A stretch of 60,263 nucleotides of DNA from Treponema sp. (GCA_016296655.1 JAEDIW010000013.1:1-60263); one strand, 5' to 3'; counted from the first letter of the stretch, positions 17,454-26,325 are shown. Notes: generated by a model not told the origin, from the letters alone. Numbers and translations: made by a program.

Positions 17454-17595
17454 AAAATTACTGATTAAATTTTGCGGTCAACCTGCTAACAAGAAGGCAT
17501 TTAGTCTTCGCAAAATGTTTTTATATTCATTGATATTTTTGCGTGAATATAAATAACTTATTAAATGTAAGAGGAAGCTACGGCTTCCTTTTTTT
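17454..17595 (+). ncRNA. Probable tracrRNA
   Basis: The 5' part (17454-17490) is an anti-repeat. ACTGATTAAATTTT (17460-17473) and CGGTCAACCTGC (17475-17486) are exact complements of the CRISPR repeat at 19-54, separated by one mismatch, with a single-T bulge near the end. The tail has a GAAG/CTTC stem just after the anti-repeat and a 10-bp stem of TTTATATTCA with its complement. It ends in an intrinsic terminator, AGGAAGC (17572-17578) with GCTTCCT (17583-17589) and a T-run. Length is about 136 nt from a start near 17460. It is about 12.8 kb from the intact cas9. No other anti-repeat was seen near that gene. Confidence 0.85.
17572..17595 (+). terminator. Intrinsic terminator of the tracrRNA
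   Basis: A 7-bp stem (17572-17578 with 17583-17589), 4-nt loop, and T-run to 17595. Confidence 0.8.
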
Positions 17596-17599
17596 GCTG

Positions 17600-17960
17600 T
17601 AATTCTTCTTACAGAATTAATATGTCTGATGCCCTTTTATATGTCGAAGAACAGATTCATTTGCTTGATTTTGGCATTCTTTCTGGTAGTGAACCAAGAA
17701 TGTGTCGTCCTGTTGTAATATAAAGTTGTAGTTCCTCTTATGCCAAATACGATGAATTCAAATTTTAGAGAGAACTTCCAAGAGGCAAGCAACTTTTATA
17801 ATTTTGGCATTTTTGAGTTGCTAAAATTCCAAATGAGAGAACTGCATTTTTGATACGCATAATATTCAGTGTTAACTTTGAATGTAGCTAATTGGGTCTG
17901 TCCAAAAGTATAGTTCTGTAGCAATGCTTTGTGGTTCGGGGCGAATATAGTTAAAAATTT
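17600..17960. other. Gene-poor stretch after the tracrRNA
   Basis: No convincing gene. A 33-codon frame near 17622-17723 has no recognisable content. The 24 bases at 17898-17921 match, in inverted orientation, 48262-48285 (core CTGTCCAAAA), which suggests scars of a dispersed element. Confidence 0.4.
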
Positions 17961-17967
17961 CCCCCTG

Positions 17968-17992
17968 TGGTATACTTTAGGATGAGAGGAGG
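17968..17992 (+). promoter_or_regulatory. Extended -10 promoter and strong ribosome site for the AAA/nuclease gene
   Basis: TGG-TATACT (-10 at 17971-17976), predicted start near 17983, then GAGAGGAGG (17984-17992) five bases before the ATG at 17998. Confidence 0.5.
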
Positions 17993-17997
17993 CTTTT

Positions 17998-19626
17998 ATG
18001 GGAATTTATTTGAATCCGAACAGTGCAAATTTTGAAGAGACTCTTAAGCGGCCGATTTTTGTGGACAAGACGATGATTTTAAAGACTCTCAATCGGTTTA
18101 TAGATGAGCAGAACAAGTACATCTGTGTAAGCCGCCCCCGGCGGTTTGGTAAGACTATTGCAACGGATATTATCAGTTCATACTATTCAAAAGGTTGCAA
18201 TTCCAGGGAGATTTTTTCTAAGCTGAAGTTTGGGCAGGATGCGGATTTTGAATCTAAACTGAACAAATTCAACTTTATAAAAATTGACCTTAACTCGGAA
18301 TACAGGAACTGCAGGAATCGGGAAAATGTTTTAAGCCGCCTGCAGGACAAGGTTATTCAGGAGTTCATTGAAGCTTTTCCAAAGATAAAATTTTTTGAAG
18401 ATGACTCCATAGCAGAAGCAATTCAAAAAGTTTTTACCCGAACCGGGGAGCAGTTTTTTATTCTAATTGATGAATACGATGTTTTTGTCCGGGAGCAGGT
18501 AAACGGAGTTGTTTCCGATGAACTTTTTACCGAGTATCTTGATTTTTTGAACGGTCTTTTTAAGAGCAATACTCTTAAACCTGCCATTGCCCTTGCTTAT
18601 CTTACGGGAATTCTTCCTATTGTGCGGGACAGGGTGCAGTCTAAGCTGAACAATTTTGAAGAATACACCATGCTTTCGGCACTGGAACTGACGGAATTTG
18701 TGGGTTTTAATTCTGATGAGGTTGAGAATCTTTGTAAGCAATACAAGATTGATTTTGAAGAATGTAAAAGGTGGTACGACGGTTACAGGCTTTCAAGAAA
18801 TGTGATTGACGGCAATAACGATGTTTCAGAAGTTTCTTACGAAATTTACAATCCTCAGTCGGTTGTAAAACTGATTGAAACCCGGGAGTTTGCAAATTAC
18901 TGGTCAAAAACTTCGACTTACAAGGTGATTACAGACCGGCTCCATGCCAATTTTGACGGAACCCAGGATGATGTAGTGCGTATGCTGGGTGGAGAAAGTG
19001 TTGATGTAAATGTTACCAGATACCTTAACACCATGACGGATTTTACTTCAAGGCATGATGTTTTTACATATTTGATTCATCTGGGGTATCTTGTTTATGA
19101 CAAAAAAGAAAAGACCTGCCGCATTCCCAACGGCGAAATTCGTCAGGAGTGGGAAAATGCCGTAGAGGACTGCGATGAATACAAAACCACAAACCAGATT
19201 ATAAAGCACTCAAAGGAACTGTTAAAAGCCACTCTGGAAGGCGAAGAAGAGGCGGTGGCTGAGGCTTTGGATTTGTCCCATATTCATGCAACTTCCAACA
19301 GAAGCTACAACAGCGAAGACGGGCTTCAGTGTGCAATCTACCTTTCGTATATTTACGCTTTAAACAAATATACAATCGTAAAGGAGATGACCGCCGGGAA
19401 AGGTTTTGCCGATGTAACTTTTATTCCTTATGTGGAAGGAGTTCCTGCAATAATAATCGAATTAAAGCGCAATGGGGATGAACGAACTGCCGTAAACCAG
19501 ATAAAAGAGAAAAAATATTTTGCATCTCTGGAACATTACACCGGCGACCTTTTGTTTGTGGGCATAAACTACGACGAAGAAACAAAAAAGCATGTGTGCA
19601 AAATGGAAAAATTTCTAAAGGAGTAA
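17998..19626 (+). CDS. AAA ATPase with C-terminal PD-(D/E)XK nuclease-like domain
   Basis: 542 aa. The N-terminal ATPase has Walker A in RPRRFGKTIATD (about residue 46) and Walker B in FFILIDEYDVF (about 157). The C-terminal third is a PD-(D/E)XK-type nuclease fold with GFADVTFIP and IIIELKRN (about 475-490). This pairing is the AAA-ATPase_like plus PDDEXK_9 family, common in many copies in gut Bacteroidetes and Treponema; its role is unknown, with defence or mobile functions suggested. It is the first intact gene after the tracrRNA and has a strong Shine-Dalgarno site. All key residues are present. Confidence 0.85.
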   Translation: MGIYLNPNSANFEETLKRPIFVDKTMILKTLNRFIDEQNKYICVSRPRRFGKTIATDIISSYYSKGCNSREIFSKLKFGQDADFESKLNKFNFIKIDLNSEYRNCRNRENVLSRLQDKVIQEFIEAFPKIKFFEDDSIAEAIQKVFTRTGEQFFILIDEYDVFVREQVNGVVSDELFTEYLDFLNGLFKSNTLKPAIALAYLTGILPIVRDRVQSKLNNFEEYTMLSALELTEFVGFNSDEVENLCKQYKIDFEECKRWYDGYRLSRNVIDGNNDVSEVSYEIYNPQSVVKLIETREFANYWSKTSTYKVITDRLHANFDGTQDDVVRMLGGESVDVNVTRYLNTMTDFTSRHDVFTYLIHLGYLVYDKKEKTCRIPNGEIRQEWENAVEDCDEYKTTNQIIKHSKELLKATLEGEEEAVAEALDLSHIHATSNRSYNSEDGLQCAIYLSYIYALNKYTIVKEMTAGKGFADVTFIPYVEGVPAIIIELKRNGDERTAVNQIKEKKYFASLEHYTGDLLFVGINYDEETKKHVCKMEKFLKE

Positions 19627-19820
19627 CTCTAAAACCCATAATTTGCAAGTTTTGGAAAAGGTGTTTCCGTGAGCGCTGGGAGCCCCTTGCCGACCGCAAC
19701 GGAACGCAGTGTAGTGAGGACGGTGAGCCTGCAGGCGAAGGGCGGACATAGCGACCCGCAATGGAACCGGTGCAGGCGGTGGAATGAAGGGGCACGGCCT
19801 TAAATTTCTTGAAAAATGGT
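19627..19820. repeat. GC-rich intergenic element
   Basis: About 19670-19800 is markedly richer in G and C than its AT-rich surroundings, and full of short GCG/GGC motifs. Similar islands are near 28175-28320, 35150-35240 and 47985-48120. No gene is supported. Confidence 0.4.
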
Positions 19821-20438
19821 TCAAACTGCACGTGCGTGTTCAAAATCTTCAAGAAGGTTTGCGTAGGCATAGCTGTAAAGGATTTTGGCAATGTCGCGCA
19901 GAGGTTTTTTAATTTTCAGGTTTTGTTCAAAGCCCAAGTTGTATACGAAAGAAATTACTTCACGGGTTGCTGCAGGGTTCCATAATTTTGCGTTGTCGAT
20001 GTTGAAAAAATCGCAGCTTTCGGAAGAGGCTATAGCCTTTATGTGACGGTTCATGTCAAAAATGGTTTTGTTTGCATTTTCGTTGTAGAGAGAAACCAGG
20101 GCAATGCGGGTTTTGGGATTTGATTTTCTTATTGCGGAAAGCAGAGAGATGTAGCAGCTGTCAAAAACTTCAGGGGCATTTTTGAATAAATCTAAATCTG
20201 CTGCTCCCAGGTGAATTAAAATTCCTTCAGGGCAGACTGGTTCTATGCAGTTTTCCCATGCGGCTTGTGCGTCTTTTATTGAAAGGTTTGTAAAACTGCG
20301 GTTGTAAAGCTTGAAATTGAATTCAAACGACTGGGCGAGTTCTGACACTGGAATGGATTTGTCCAAGGTGCCACCGAACAATACGACTGAGTTTTTTTCT
20401 GTCATGGAATTGAGCCATTCATAATTTACTGCTTTCAT
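19821..20438 (-). CDS. SGNH/GDSL-like hydrolase-fold protein
   Basis: 205 aa, no signal peptide. An N-terminal VVLFGGTLDKSI, a central ILIHLGAADLDLF and IRKSNPKTRIALVSLYNENANK suggest an SGNH-type esterase fold. The canonical GDSL serine and the C-terminal DxxH are not clear, so catalytic activity is uncertain. It starts at an ATG after GAGAGG and follows the SemiSWEET-like gene by 41 bp, so the two are probably co-transcribed. Confidence 0.5.
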   Translation of the reverse strand: MKAVNYEWLNSMTEKNSVVLFGGTLDKSIPVSELAQSFEFNFKLYNRSFTNLSIKDAQAAWENCIEPVCPEGILIHLGAADLDLFKNAPEVFDSCYISLLSAIRKSNPKTRIALVSLYNENANKTIFDMNRHIKAIASSESCDFFNIDNAKLWNPAATREVISFVYNLGFEQNLKIKKPLRDIAKILYSYAYANLLEDFEHARAV

Positions 20439-20479
20439 GCTTTTACCTCTCTTTTTTGTGGTTTATGCGCTTTTTATGC

Positions 20480-20800
20480 TTATGCGCCGATTGAAGTTTT
20501 ATTGTAAACTTTTACAGCCTGAATGTGTTTTTTGTTGTCCAGCGCAAGATTTCTAAAATAGACTGCAAGGTTTGCCGTTACAATGACGAGGTTCAGGAAA
20601 TAAACTGCCAGAACATAGTTTATCTGATGATTGACAAATTTAGCGGCAATCCCGGCAACGTAGCCTGTAATAATCAAAATGATGAACGGCAGGCTTGTGC
20701 CTTGTGCTGTTCTGGCTTTGAATGCCTTTATCACATTTAACGGCCAGGAAAACCCAAAGCAAATTAACATTCCTGCTTCAAAAATCTGTCCAAACTCCAT
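20480..20800 (-). CDS. SemiSWEET-like (PQ-loop/MtN3) small membrane protein
   Basis: 106 aa with three hydrophobic segments (about 8-24, 38-57 and 63-85). The motif FSWPLNVIKAFKARTAQGTSL follows the first helix, as in the PQ-loop family. Bacterial SemiSWEETs are about 85-100 aa and dimerise to form sugar facilitators; some PQ-loop proteins of this class have other substrates. A GGAGTG site precedes the ATG. It is divergent from the CitA/DcuS-like kinase gene, so the 252-bp gap may hold both promoters. Confidence 0.65.
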   Translation of the reverse strand: MEFGQIFEAGMLICFGFSWPLNVIKAFKARTAQGTSLPFIILIITGYVAGIAAKFVNHQINYVLAVYFLNLVIVTANLAVYFRNLALDNKKHIQAVKVYNKTSIGA

Positions 20801-20830
20801 TTTTTACACTCCTTCTGTTTGATTTTAAGC

Positions 20831-20868
20831 AAGTGCTGATTAACATTTGAAACGGTTACTCATCACTT
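20831..20868. repeat. Palindromic dispersed repeat, copy A
   Basis: An inverted repeat with arms AAGTGMTGAKTAAC and the complement, around a TTTGAA-type centre. It is related to copy B (23627-23664) and half-copy C (33556-33579), and lies in the gap between two divergent genes. Confidence 0.6.
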
Positions 20869-21052
20869 CCCGTAGTTTTTATGTTTTTCAAAAGACATCT
20901 TTATGATAAAGGCTGTAGAGAAAAGTTCAATTTTTACAAAGAATAAAAATTTTTTTTCTATTGATAAATTTTTTTTTTATTTAAAAAAGGTTTCATAAAC
21001 TTTAAAATTTGCTGTATTCTGTAACAGAAACCTTGAATATAACGGTTAGAAA

Positions 21053-22789
21053 ATGCTCGAAAAACTGAAAATTTCTGCAAATTCCGCACATTCCGAAAAA
21101 TCCGCACCTCCAGCACATCCTGAAAACTCTGAAAATTTTGAAAAATTTAAAAAATCTACAGAAAAGGCAAATTTTAAAGGGGGAAGCCTTAATTCAATCC
21201 GCAGGGAAATTCAAAAGATTCATTTGTTTTTGATTATTGCGGTTACTTTGCTTTTTTGCTTCGGAGGAGCATACCTGCAGGTTCTTGCAAACGACAAGGC
21301 CTTTAATCAGAACCTTCAGAATACGGCAGAACTGATAAAGCGCATTTATTCTTTTGCCGGCAACATGGAAAGAGATGAACTTCGTTCTTATATGGACGGT
21401 CTTGTTGAAAAACTGCCGGATATTGACGTACTTTCTATAATTGATGAAAAAGGGATTCGTCTGTATCATTCTAACCATGAATTGATTGGTACTGTTTATG
21501 ACGGAAAAATTCCTGACTTTGGTTTTGTTCCGCATAATTTTTATACGGAAGATGATACCGGCCCTTCTGGAGCTCAGCGCCGAACTTATGCAGCTGTAAC
21601 AGATGCCGCCGGAAATTACTGCGGATTTGTCATGACAATCATGCTGAAAAAATCAATCAGAATGATAACGCTTAGGACACTGACTTTATTTTTTATCATA
21701 GCCTGTTTTGCAATCCTTATAGAAATTGCCATTTCTGAAAAAATTTCTCAGACTATCAGGCAGAAGCTTATGGGCTTTGAGCCGGATACTTTTTCGTCGA
21801 TGTACAAAATCCGGGAAAATATTCTTGAATCAATTTATGACGGAATTGTTGCGGTTGACAGGGGAATGAATATTCAGTTTGTAAATATGGCCGCAAAAAA
21901 AATTCTTGGCAGTGACGGTCCTGACTGCAAAATAAACGAAATAAAGGAAAAAGTTTTTGCAGATAAGTATCTTTTGGGCATTTTGCATGATGGCAGCAAG
22001 CATTTGGGGCGGCAGGAATATTCTGAAAGCGGTGCAAAAGTGATTTTGGACTGCTTTCCTGTAATGGAAGACAAGGTTGTAACAGGTGCCGTTGCAATTT
22101 TGCATGACAGAACTGAATATATAAAACTGATTGATGAACTTTCCGGAACAAAATATCTTGTTGACTCCATGCGTGCAAACAATCATGATTTTACTAATAA
22201 ATTGCATGTAATTCTTGGCCTGATTCAGATTGGACAGTATGAAAAAGCCGTTTCTTATATAGAAAATATTTCCCTTATTCAGCGTCAGACTTTGAGCAAG
22301 GTTATGAATGCAATTGACTGTCCTGCTTTTGCTGCGCTGCTTGTCGGCAAGATTGCCCGTGCTTCTGAATGTAACGTCCAGTTTGTTTTAAAAGAAGACA
22401 TTCATTTTAAATCTTCTGATGTGGATGTTCCTTCTCAGGCTCTTGTTACGATTTGTGGCAATTTGATTGACAATGCCCTTGATGCAATGAACATGCAGTC
22501 AAATATTGGCAGTGAGTTGAGGGAACTGACTTTTGGAGTTTTTACGAAGCCTCATGCACTTTTGATAACCGTTGACGACACTGGCTGTGGCATCAGCGAA
22601 GAAAACAAGTCGAAAGTTTTTTTGCAGGGATTTTCTACAAAAGGTCGTGGGCGGGGCGTTGGCTTGTACCATACCAGACAGCTTGTTGAAAGTCTGGGCG
22701 GTTGCATCAGTTTTGAGTCACAGCAAGGTGTTGGTTCGTCCTTTATGGTAATATTTCGGCAGGATTCTGGGGAAAAACTTGATAATTGA
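21053..22789 (+). CDS. CitA/DcuS-family sensor histidine kinase
   Basis: 578 aa. A low-complexity cytosolic N-terminus (1-60, rich in Ser, Glu, Lys) precedes helix 1 (about 61-83), an extracellular PAS-like sensor (about 85-205) and helix 2 (about 208-228). A cytosolic PAS domain (about 262-360) leads to the SPOB-type dimerisation helix with the phospho-acceptor His in MRANNHDFTNKLHVILGL (about 386). The GHKL ATPase shows NLIDNALDAM, DDTGCGI and GRGVGLYHT. This family senses citrate or C4-dicarboxylates, but the ligand cannot be read here. No good ribosome site precedes the ATG at 21053; the unusual N-terminus could mean a later start. The response-regulator gene follows after 75 bp. Confidence 0.88.
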   Translation: MLEKLKISANSAHSEKSAPPAHPENSENFEKFKKSTEKANFKGGSLNSIRREIQKIHLFLIIAVTLLFCFGGAYLQVLANDKAFNQNLQNTAELIKRIYSFAGNMERDELRSYMDGLVEKLPDIDVLSIIDEKGIRLYHSNHELIGTVYDGKIPDFGFVPHNFYTEDDTGPSGAQRRTYAAVTDAAGNYCGFVMTIMLKKSIRMITLRTLTLFFIIACFAILIEIAISEKISQTIRQKLMGFEPDTFSSMYKIRENILESIYDGIVAVDRGMNIQFVNMAAKKILGSDGPDCKINEIKEKVFADKYLLGILHDGSKHLGRQEYSESGAKVILDCFPVMEDKVVTGAVAILHDRTEYIKLIDELSGTKYLVDSMRANNHDFTNKLHVILGLIQIGQYEKAVSYIENISLIQRQTLSKVMNAIDCPAFAALLVGKIARASECNVQFVLKEDIHFKSSDVDVPSQALVTICGNLIDNALDAMNMQSNIGSELRELTFGVFTKPHALLITVDDTGCGISEENKSKVFLQGFSTKGRGRGVGLYHTRQLVESLGGCISFESQQGVGSSFMVIFRQDSGEKLDN

Positions 22790-22864
22790 CAGCCTGCATG
22801 CAACTGTTGTTCTTTTGATGTAATTCAAGAACTTGCCTGGAAGTCTGTTTTTCTGGAGGAAAAA

Positions 22865-23539
22865 ATGTATAAGGTTTTGATTGTAGAAGATGACCCTATG
22901 GTTGCAATGATAAATGAGCAGTATGTAAAGGTAAACCGCAATTTTACAGTGGCTTTTTCATGCAGAAACGGTCAGGATGCAATTGCCTACATTGAAAAAA
23001 ATCCTGTAGATCTTGTGATTCTGGATGTTTTCATGCCGTACATGGACGGAATTGAAACTTTGAAAATTTTGCGCCAGAAAAAGTTTAGCTGCGAAGTAAT
23101 CATGGTAACTGCTGCAAATGATACTTCAACTTTGGAAGAAACCATGCATCTTGGTGTTGTCGATTATCTGATAAAACCTTTTGCATACGAAAGATTTCAG
23201 GTGGCTCTTGAAAAATTTGCCTGCAAAGTTGATTCCCTGCGCTCTTCTTCTGTCCTGAATCAGAATAGCATTGACAGCATTCTGTCAAATTCTTCAAAAA
23301 AATCAGAAACTGAATATCCCAAAGGAATCCAGGCAAAAACTGTGGATTTAATTTTAAAATATATTGAAAACAATTGCGGCTGGCAGAATGGAGACACAAT
23401 TGCAGAAAACGTCAGGCTTTCCAATGTAACTGTCCGCCACTACATGAATTTTCTTGCCAAAAACGGAAAAATAATTGAAAGCATAAATTATGAAACAGGT
23501 GGCCGCCCAAGTATTCTTTACAAAAAGAAAGAAGATTAG
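22865..23539 (+). CDS. CitB/DcuR-family response regulator
   Basis: 224 aa. The receiver (1-120) has the acidic pair EDDP, phospho-acceptor Asp in LVILDVFMPYMDG (about 57) and Lys in YLIKPFAYE (about 105). The C-terminus (about 155-222) is an HTH of the CitB/DcuR type (GDTIAENVRLSNVTVRHYMNFL). GGAGG precedes the ATG. It is the cognate partner of the kinase just upstream. No direct target operon is evident apart from the divergent SemiSWEET/SGNH pair. Confidence 0.88.
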   Translation: MYKVLIVEDDPMVAMINEQYVKVNRNFTVAFSCRNGQDAIAYIEKNPVDLVILDVFMPYMDGIETLKILRQKKFSCEVIMVTAANDTSTLEETMHLGVVDYLIKPFAYERFQVALEKFACKVDSLRSSSVLNQNSIDSILSNSSKKSETEYPKGIQAKTVDLILKYIENNCGWQNGDTIAENVRLSNVTVRHYMNFLAKNGKIIESINYETGGRPSILYKKKED

Positions 23540-23626
23540 TACGTCTGGGAAAGACTTTCGGCTTTCAAAAATATACACACCTGTTTTTTTATTTTTCTGC
23601 AAAAGTTGCTTCACTTTTTTGGCAGA

Positions 23627-23664
23627 AAGTGATGAGTAATCGCTTCAAGTGTTACTCATCATTT
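23627..23664. repeat. Palindromic dispersed repeat, copy B
   Basis: Arms AAGTGATGAGTAA and TGTTACTCATCATTT around CGCTTCAA. It sits between two convergent genes, where it may act as a bidirectional transcript end. Confidence 0.6.
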
Positions 23665-25617
23665 CTCTAACTCCTTACAGCATCTGGCAAGAACCTTCAA
23701 AACCTGGACAATTTCGAACGGCTTGGCAATATGCTCATTCATGCCTACTTCAATCGATTTTTTGCGGTCTTCTGCAAAGGCATTTGCAGACATTGCAATT
23801 ATCGGAATTCTTGCATTTTCATTTGGCAGCGACCTGATTGCCCTTGTTGCTGTAATGCCATTCATGCGCGGCATCTGTATGTCCATGAGTACAAAATCGT
23901 AATAATGTAGTTTTGAATTGCGGACTTTTTGCAAGGCAATGTCGCCGTCGTCGGCTTCATCAATTTTCAGCCCATATTCTTCAAGCATTGTGCGGGCAAT
24001 TTCCCTGTTAAGTTCATTGTCATCAACAAGAAGAATGCGCTTGCCTTTCAAATCAATTTTGACAGCTTCATCGCTTTCTTCAGATTCTCCTTCGCCAGCT
24101 GTACGCTGTTCAAGATCCAGCGCAATGGAAGTCTTTGTGCCTCTTCCCAGTTCTGATTCAATTTCAATTGTGCCTTGCATCATGTCCACAAGGCGTTTTA
24201 CGATTGACATGCCAAGCCCTGAACCTTCAACACCACTTACGGTTGCACTTTTTTCCCTGCTGAATTCTTCAAAAATGTGCTTGAGGAATTCCTTGCTCAT
24301 GCCGATTCCTGTGTCCTTTACCGTAAAAATGTACCTGCCAAATCCAGGCTTGGGACTTGCCTCTTCGGAAAGTTCAAATGAAATGTAGCCTCCGCACGCT
24401 GTATACTTCAGAGAATTGCCAAGCACATTCATTATTATCTGGTAAATGCGCGTTCCGTCTGCATAAACAAGGTTGTTTTTGAGATTTGTCAGTTTTCCAT
24501 TCAGCTGAAGCCCACGCTCATTTGCCGTCGGAAAAGTCAGCGTAACCATTTTTTTGAACATTGAAATAAGGTTTACAGGTTCATGTTCCAGTACGACTTT
24601 GCCAGATTCTATGCGGCTCATGTCCAGGACTTCGTTTATCAAATCAAGCAGGTTCTGTTCGGCCATTTGAATTTTTTCAAGATAATCGAGGACGCGTTCT
24701 TTTTCGTCAATGTGATGCCGTGCCATTTCTGTATAACCTTTGATGGCGTTCATCGGTGTTCGGATATCATGGCTCATGTTGAACAGAAATGTGGTTTTTG
24801 CACGGTTTGCATTTTCTGCATCTATGATTGCTTTGTTGAGCAATTTTGCATTTGCTTTTTCCTTTGAAATCTGAATTTCCCATTTTTTTATCAGCTTGTT
24901 CAGGCGCGAAGATGTTATATGAGAATGCAGAGTTCTCCCAAGGTGAAGCAGATGTTCCTTTTCTTCGTCAGTCCAAAGCCTTTCATTGTGAAAGTCAACC
25001 ATACCAACGCTTCCATCCAGCTGCCCGTTTCTGAAAGCTCCGTAATGAATTATCGAACTGAATTCTTTATTCAGCGGCGAAATTTCACGGTAAGTACAGA
25101 TTTCCTGCTGTTCATACAATTTTTTGTACCTGATGAAGTCTGTCTGAGAGAGCGAAATTTCTGTATCTTCTACATCATATTTTTTGTCTGAAAAACTTGC
25201 ATTTGTGTAGATTACCTTTGAATTGTCAGTGCTTAATTCAAAGACAAACACAAGATCAACATTCAGGAATATTCTGTAAGTTTCAAGCAGCTTCTTGATG
25301 TTTTCCTTTTCAGAGATTTTTTTTTCTGCAAGCGCTTCCTGATATTGTATTAATGCCCTTGTAAGTACAGCAGATTTATTTTCAAGGTTCTCAATGTTTC
25401 TGCTGGTGTCATATTTTCTGCCTGAAGAATCTGTAAAACTCTGCTCAAAGCACATATTCAGAGCTTCCGCAATCCTGTGCATTTCAGCCTGAGTCAAAGT
25501 GTCTCTTTCAAGCTTTTTGCTTAAATTTTGCCTGCTTTGACCGATTCTTCTGGCCAGTTCTGAAATAGAGATTTTTTTGCTTTTGCATAAGAATTTGATG
25601 ACGTCTTGAACTGCCAT
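23659..25617 (-). CDS. Cytosolic hybrid kinase: HTH - GAF - HisKA - ATPase - receiver
   Basis: 652 aa without membrane helices. Residues 1-55 form a Cro/CI-type helix-turn-helix (ISISELARRIGQSRQNLSKKL). A coiled linker is followed by a GAF-like sensor (about 110-240). HisKA has its His in NMSHDIRTPMNAIKG (about 285); the ATPase shows NVLGNSLKYT, DTGIGMS and GSGLGMSIVKRL. The C-terminal receiver (about 525-645) has its Asp in FVLMDIQMPRMNG and Lys in HIAKPFE. A DNA-binding domain on a full hybrid kinase is unusual: the protein could sense, phosphorylate itself and bind DNA. A structured RNA with a terminator lies upstream at 25758-25956. The ribosome site (GGA) is weak. Confidence 0.85.
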   Translation of the reverse strand: MAVQDVIKFLCKSKKISISELARRIGQSRQNLSKKLERDTLTQAEMHRIAEALNMCFEQSFTDSSGRKYDTSRNIENLENKSAVLTRALIQYQEALAEKKISEKENIKKLLETYRIFLNVDLVFVFELSTDNSKVIYTNASFSDKKYDVEDTEISLSQTDFIRYKKLYEQQEICTYREISPLNKEFSSIIHYGAFRNGQLDGSVGMVDFHNERLWTDEEKEHLLHLGRTLHSHITSSRLNKLIKKWEIQISKEKANAKLLNKAIIDAENANRAKTTFLFNMSHDIRTPMNAIKGYTEMARHHIDEKERVLDYLEKIQMAEQNLLDLINEVLDMSRIESGKVVLEHEPVNLISMFKKMVTLTFPTANERGLQLNGKLTNLKNNLVYADGTRIYQIIMNVLGNSLKYTACGGYISFELSEEASPKPGFGRYIFTVKDTGIGMSKEFLKHIFEEFSREKSATVSGVEGSGLGMSIVKRLVDMMQGTIEIESELGRGTKTSIALDLEQRTAGEGESEESDEAVKIDLKGKRILLVDDNELNREIARTMLEEYGLKIDEADDGDIALQKVRNSKLHYYDFVLMDIQMPRMNGITATRAIRSLPNENARIPIIAMSANAFAEDRKKSIEVGMNEHIAKPFEIVQVLKVLARCCKELEK

Positions 25618-25757
25618 TTTTTATTCCGATACTTTTGAGTGTAACCCAAATGGTTGCAGAATAAAAGAAAAAAAGTAGAAAAAAACGAAAATTTTTCAGA
25701 TTTTTTGATATACCATGAGAGTGCAGTACCTGCAGGGGCAGGTTTCCGAAAATTTGC

Positions 25758-25956
25758 AAAAAAAAAGGCACCTTGTTCGGTGCCCTGTAATGTGCTGAAA
25801 GTACTCAATGACTTGCACTATATTAGATGTCAGCCCTAACGGCTTCTGTTTTGTCTAGCGTTTTGCCACGTCCTGGCTATTTATTTTTGTCGGAAATTGC
25901 ATTTTGCCTCCTCTACAAGCAGCCGGCCAGCGTCCTCATCTCGCTTTCCTAACCAC
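25758..25956 (-). ncRNA. Probable structured RNA or terminating leader upstream of the HTH-kinase gene
   Basis: On the minus strand a promoter is followed by about 200 nt of moderately GC-rich, stem-rich sequence. It ends in GGCACC-6 nt-GGTGCC (25767-25784) and a run of nine T, an intrinsic terminator. Short stems are visible inside, such as GCCA/TGGC and GTGCAAGT with ACTT/GCAC. No ORF fits. Size resembles 6S RNA, but I cannot recognise its motifs. Since the HTH-kinase gene starts 141 bp beyond the terminator, it may instead be a riboswitch-like attenuator for that gene. A tracked B12-box-like string (AGCCAGGA) is not enough to call a cobalamin switch. Confidence 0.5.
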
Positions 25957-25962
25957 AATTTA

Positions 25963-25990
25963 ATACTACCACACATTCCAGATAATGCAA
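25963..25990 (-). promoter_or_regulatory. Promoter of the structured RNA
   Basis: On the minus strand, TTGCAT (25985-25990), 16 bp, TAGTAT (25963-25968) preceded by TGG (extended -10). Start predicted near 25956. Confidence 0.5.
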
Positions 25991-26325
25991 GCGTTTTTTT
26001 TAAAATTTTAAAAAATAACTGTTAAAAATACTTGAAAAATGCTAGACTTGCCCCAATAGGTTTTTTTCATGTTTTTCCATGCATAGAATTACATGAAAAA
26101 GCCTTATTCTAAAGTAAGCCAAAGTTTTTTGGACTTACCAAATTTGGAGTGTAAACACTTAAAAATCATTTACAAGGGCTGACAGAAAAATAAAGTTTTT
26201 GAACGTACGGCTTGAATTTTTCAGGGTTTTGAAATCCTTTGAAAAATAAGTTAGGGGCTTCAGGCAAAAGGCTTTGAGTTTTCGTTCAAACTTGACTTTG
26301 TTCTGTTTCAGTCTGGGAGTTACAA
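25991..26325. other. Upstream region of the PotD-like gene
   Basis: AT-rich, no gene seen. An inverted repeat with TTTTTCATG and CATGAAAAA arms lies at about 26060-26106 and could form a long hairpin. I see no clear promoter for the gene at 26326. Confidence 0.3.

Noticed and set aside
17700..17760. Second CRISPR repeat (GTTGTAGTTCC...)
   Set aside because: Only one occurrence, no regular spacing, and no match to the array repeat.
25758..25956. 6S RNA, RNase P RNA, tmRNA or cobalamin riboswitch
   Set aside because: Size or short strings (AGCCAGGA, ACAGAAGCCG) recall these, but the conserved cores of each are missing when read by eye. Left as an unassigned RNA.
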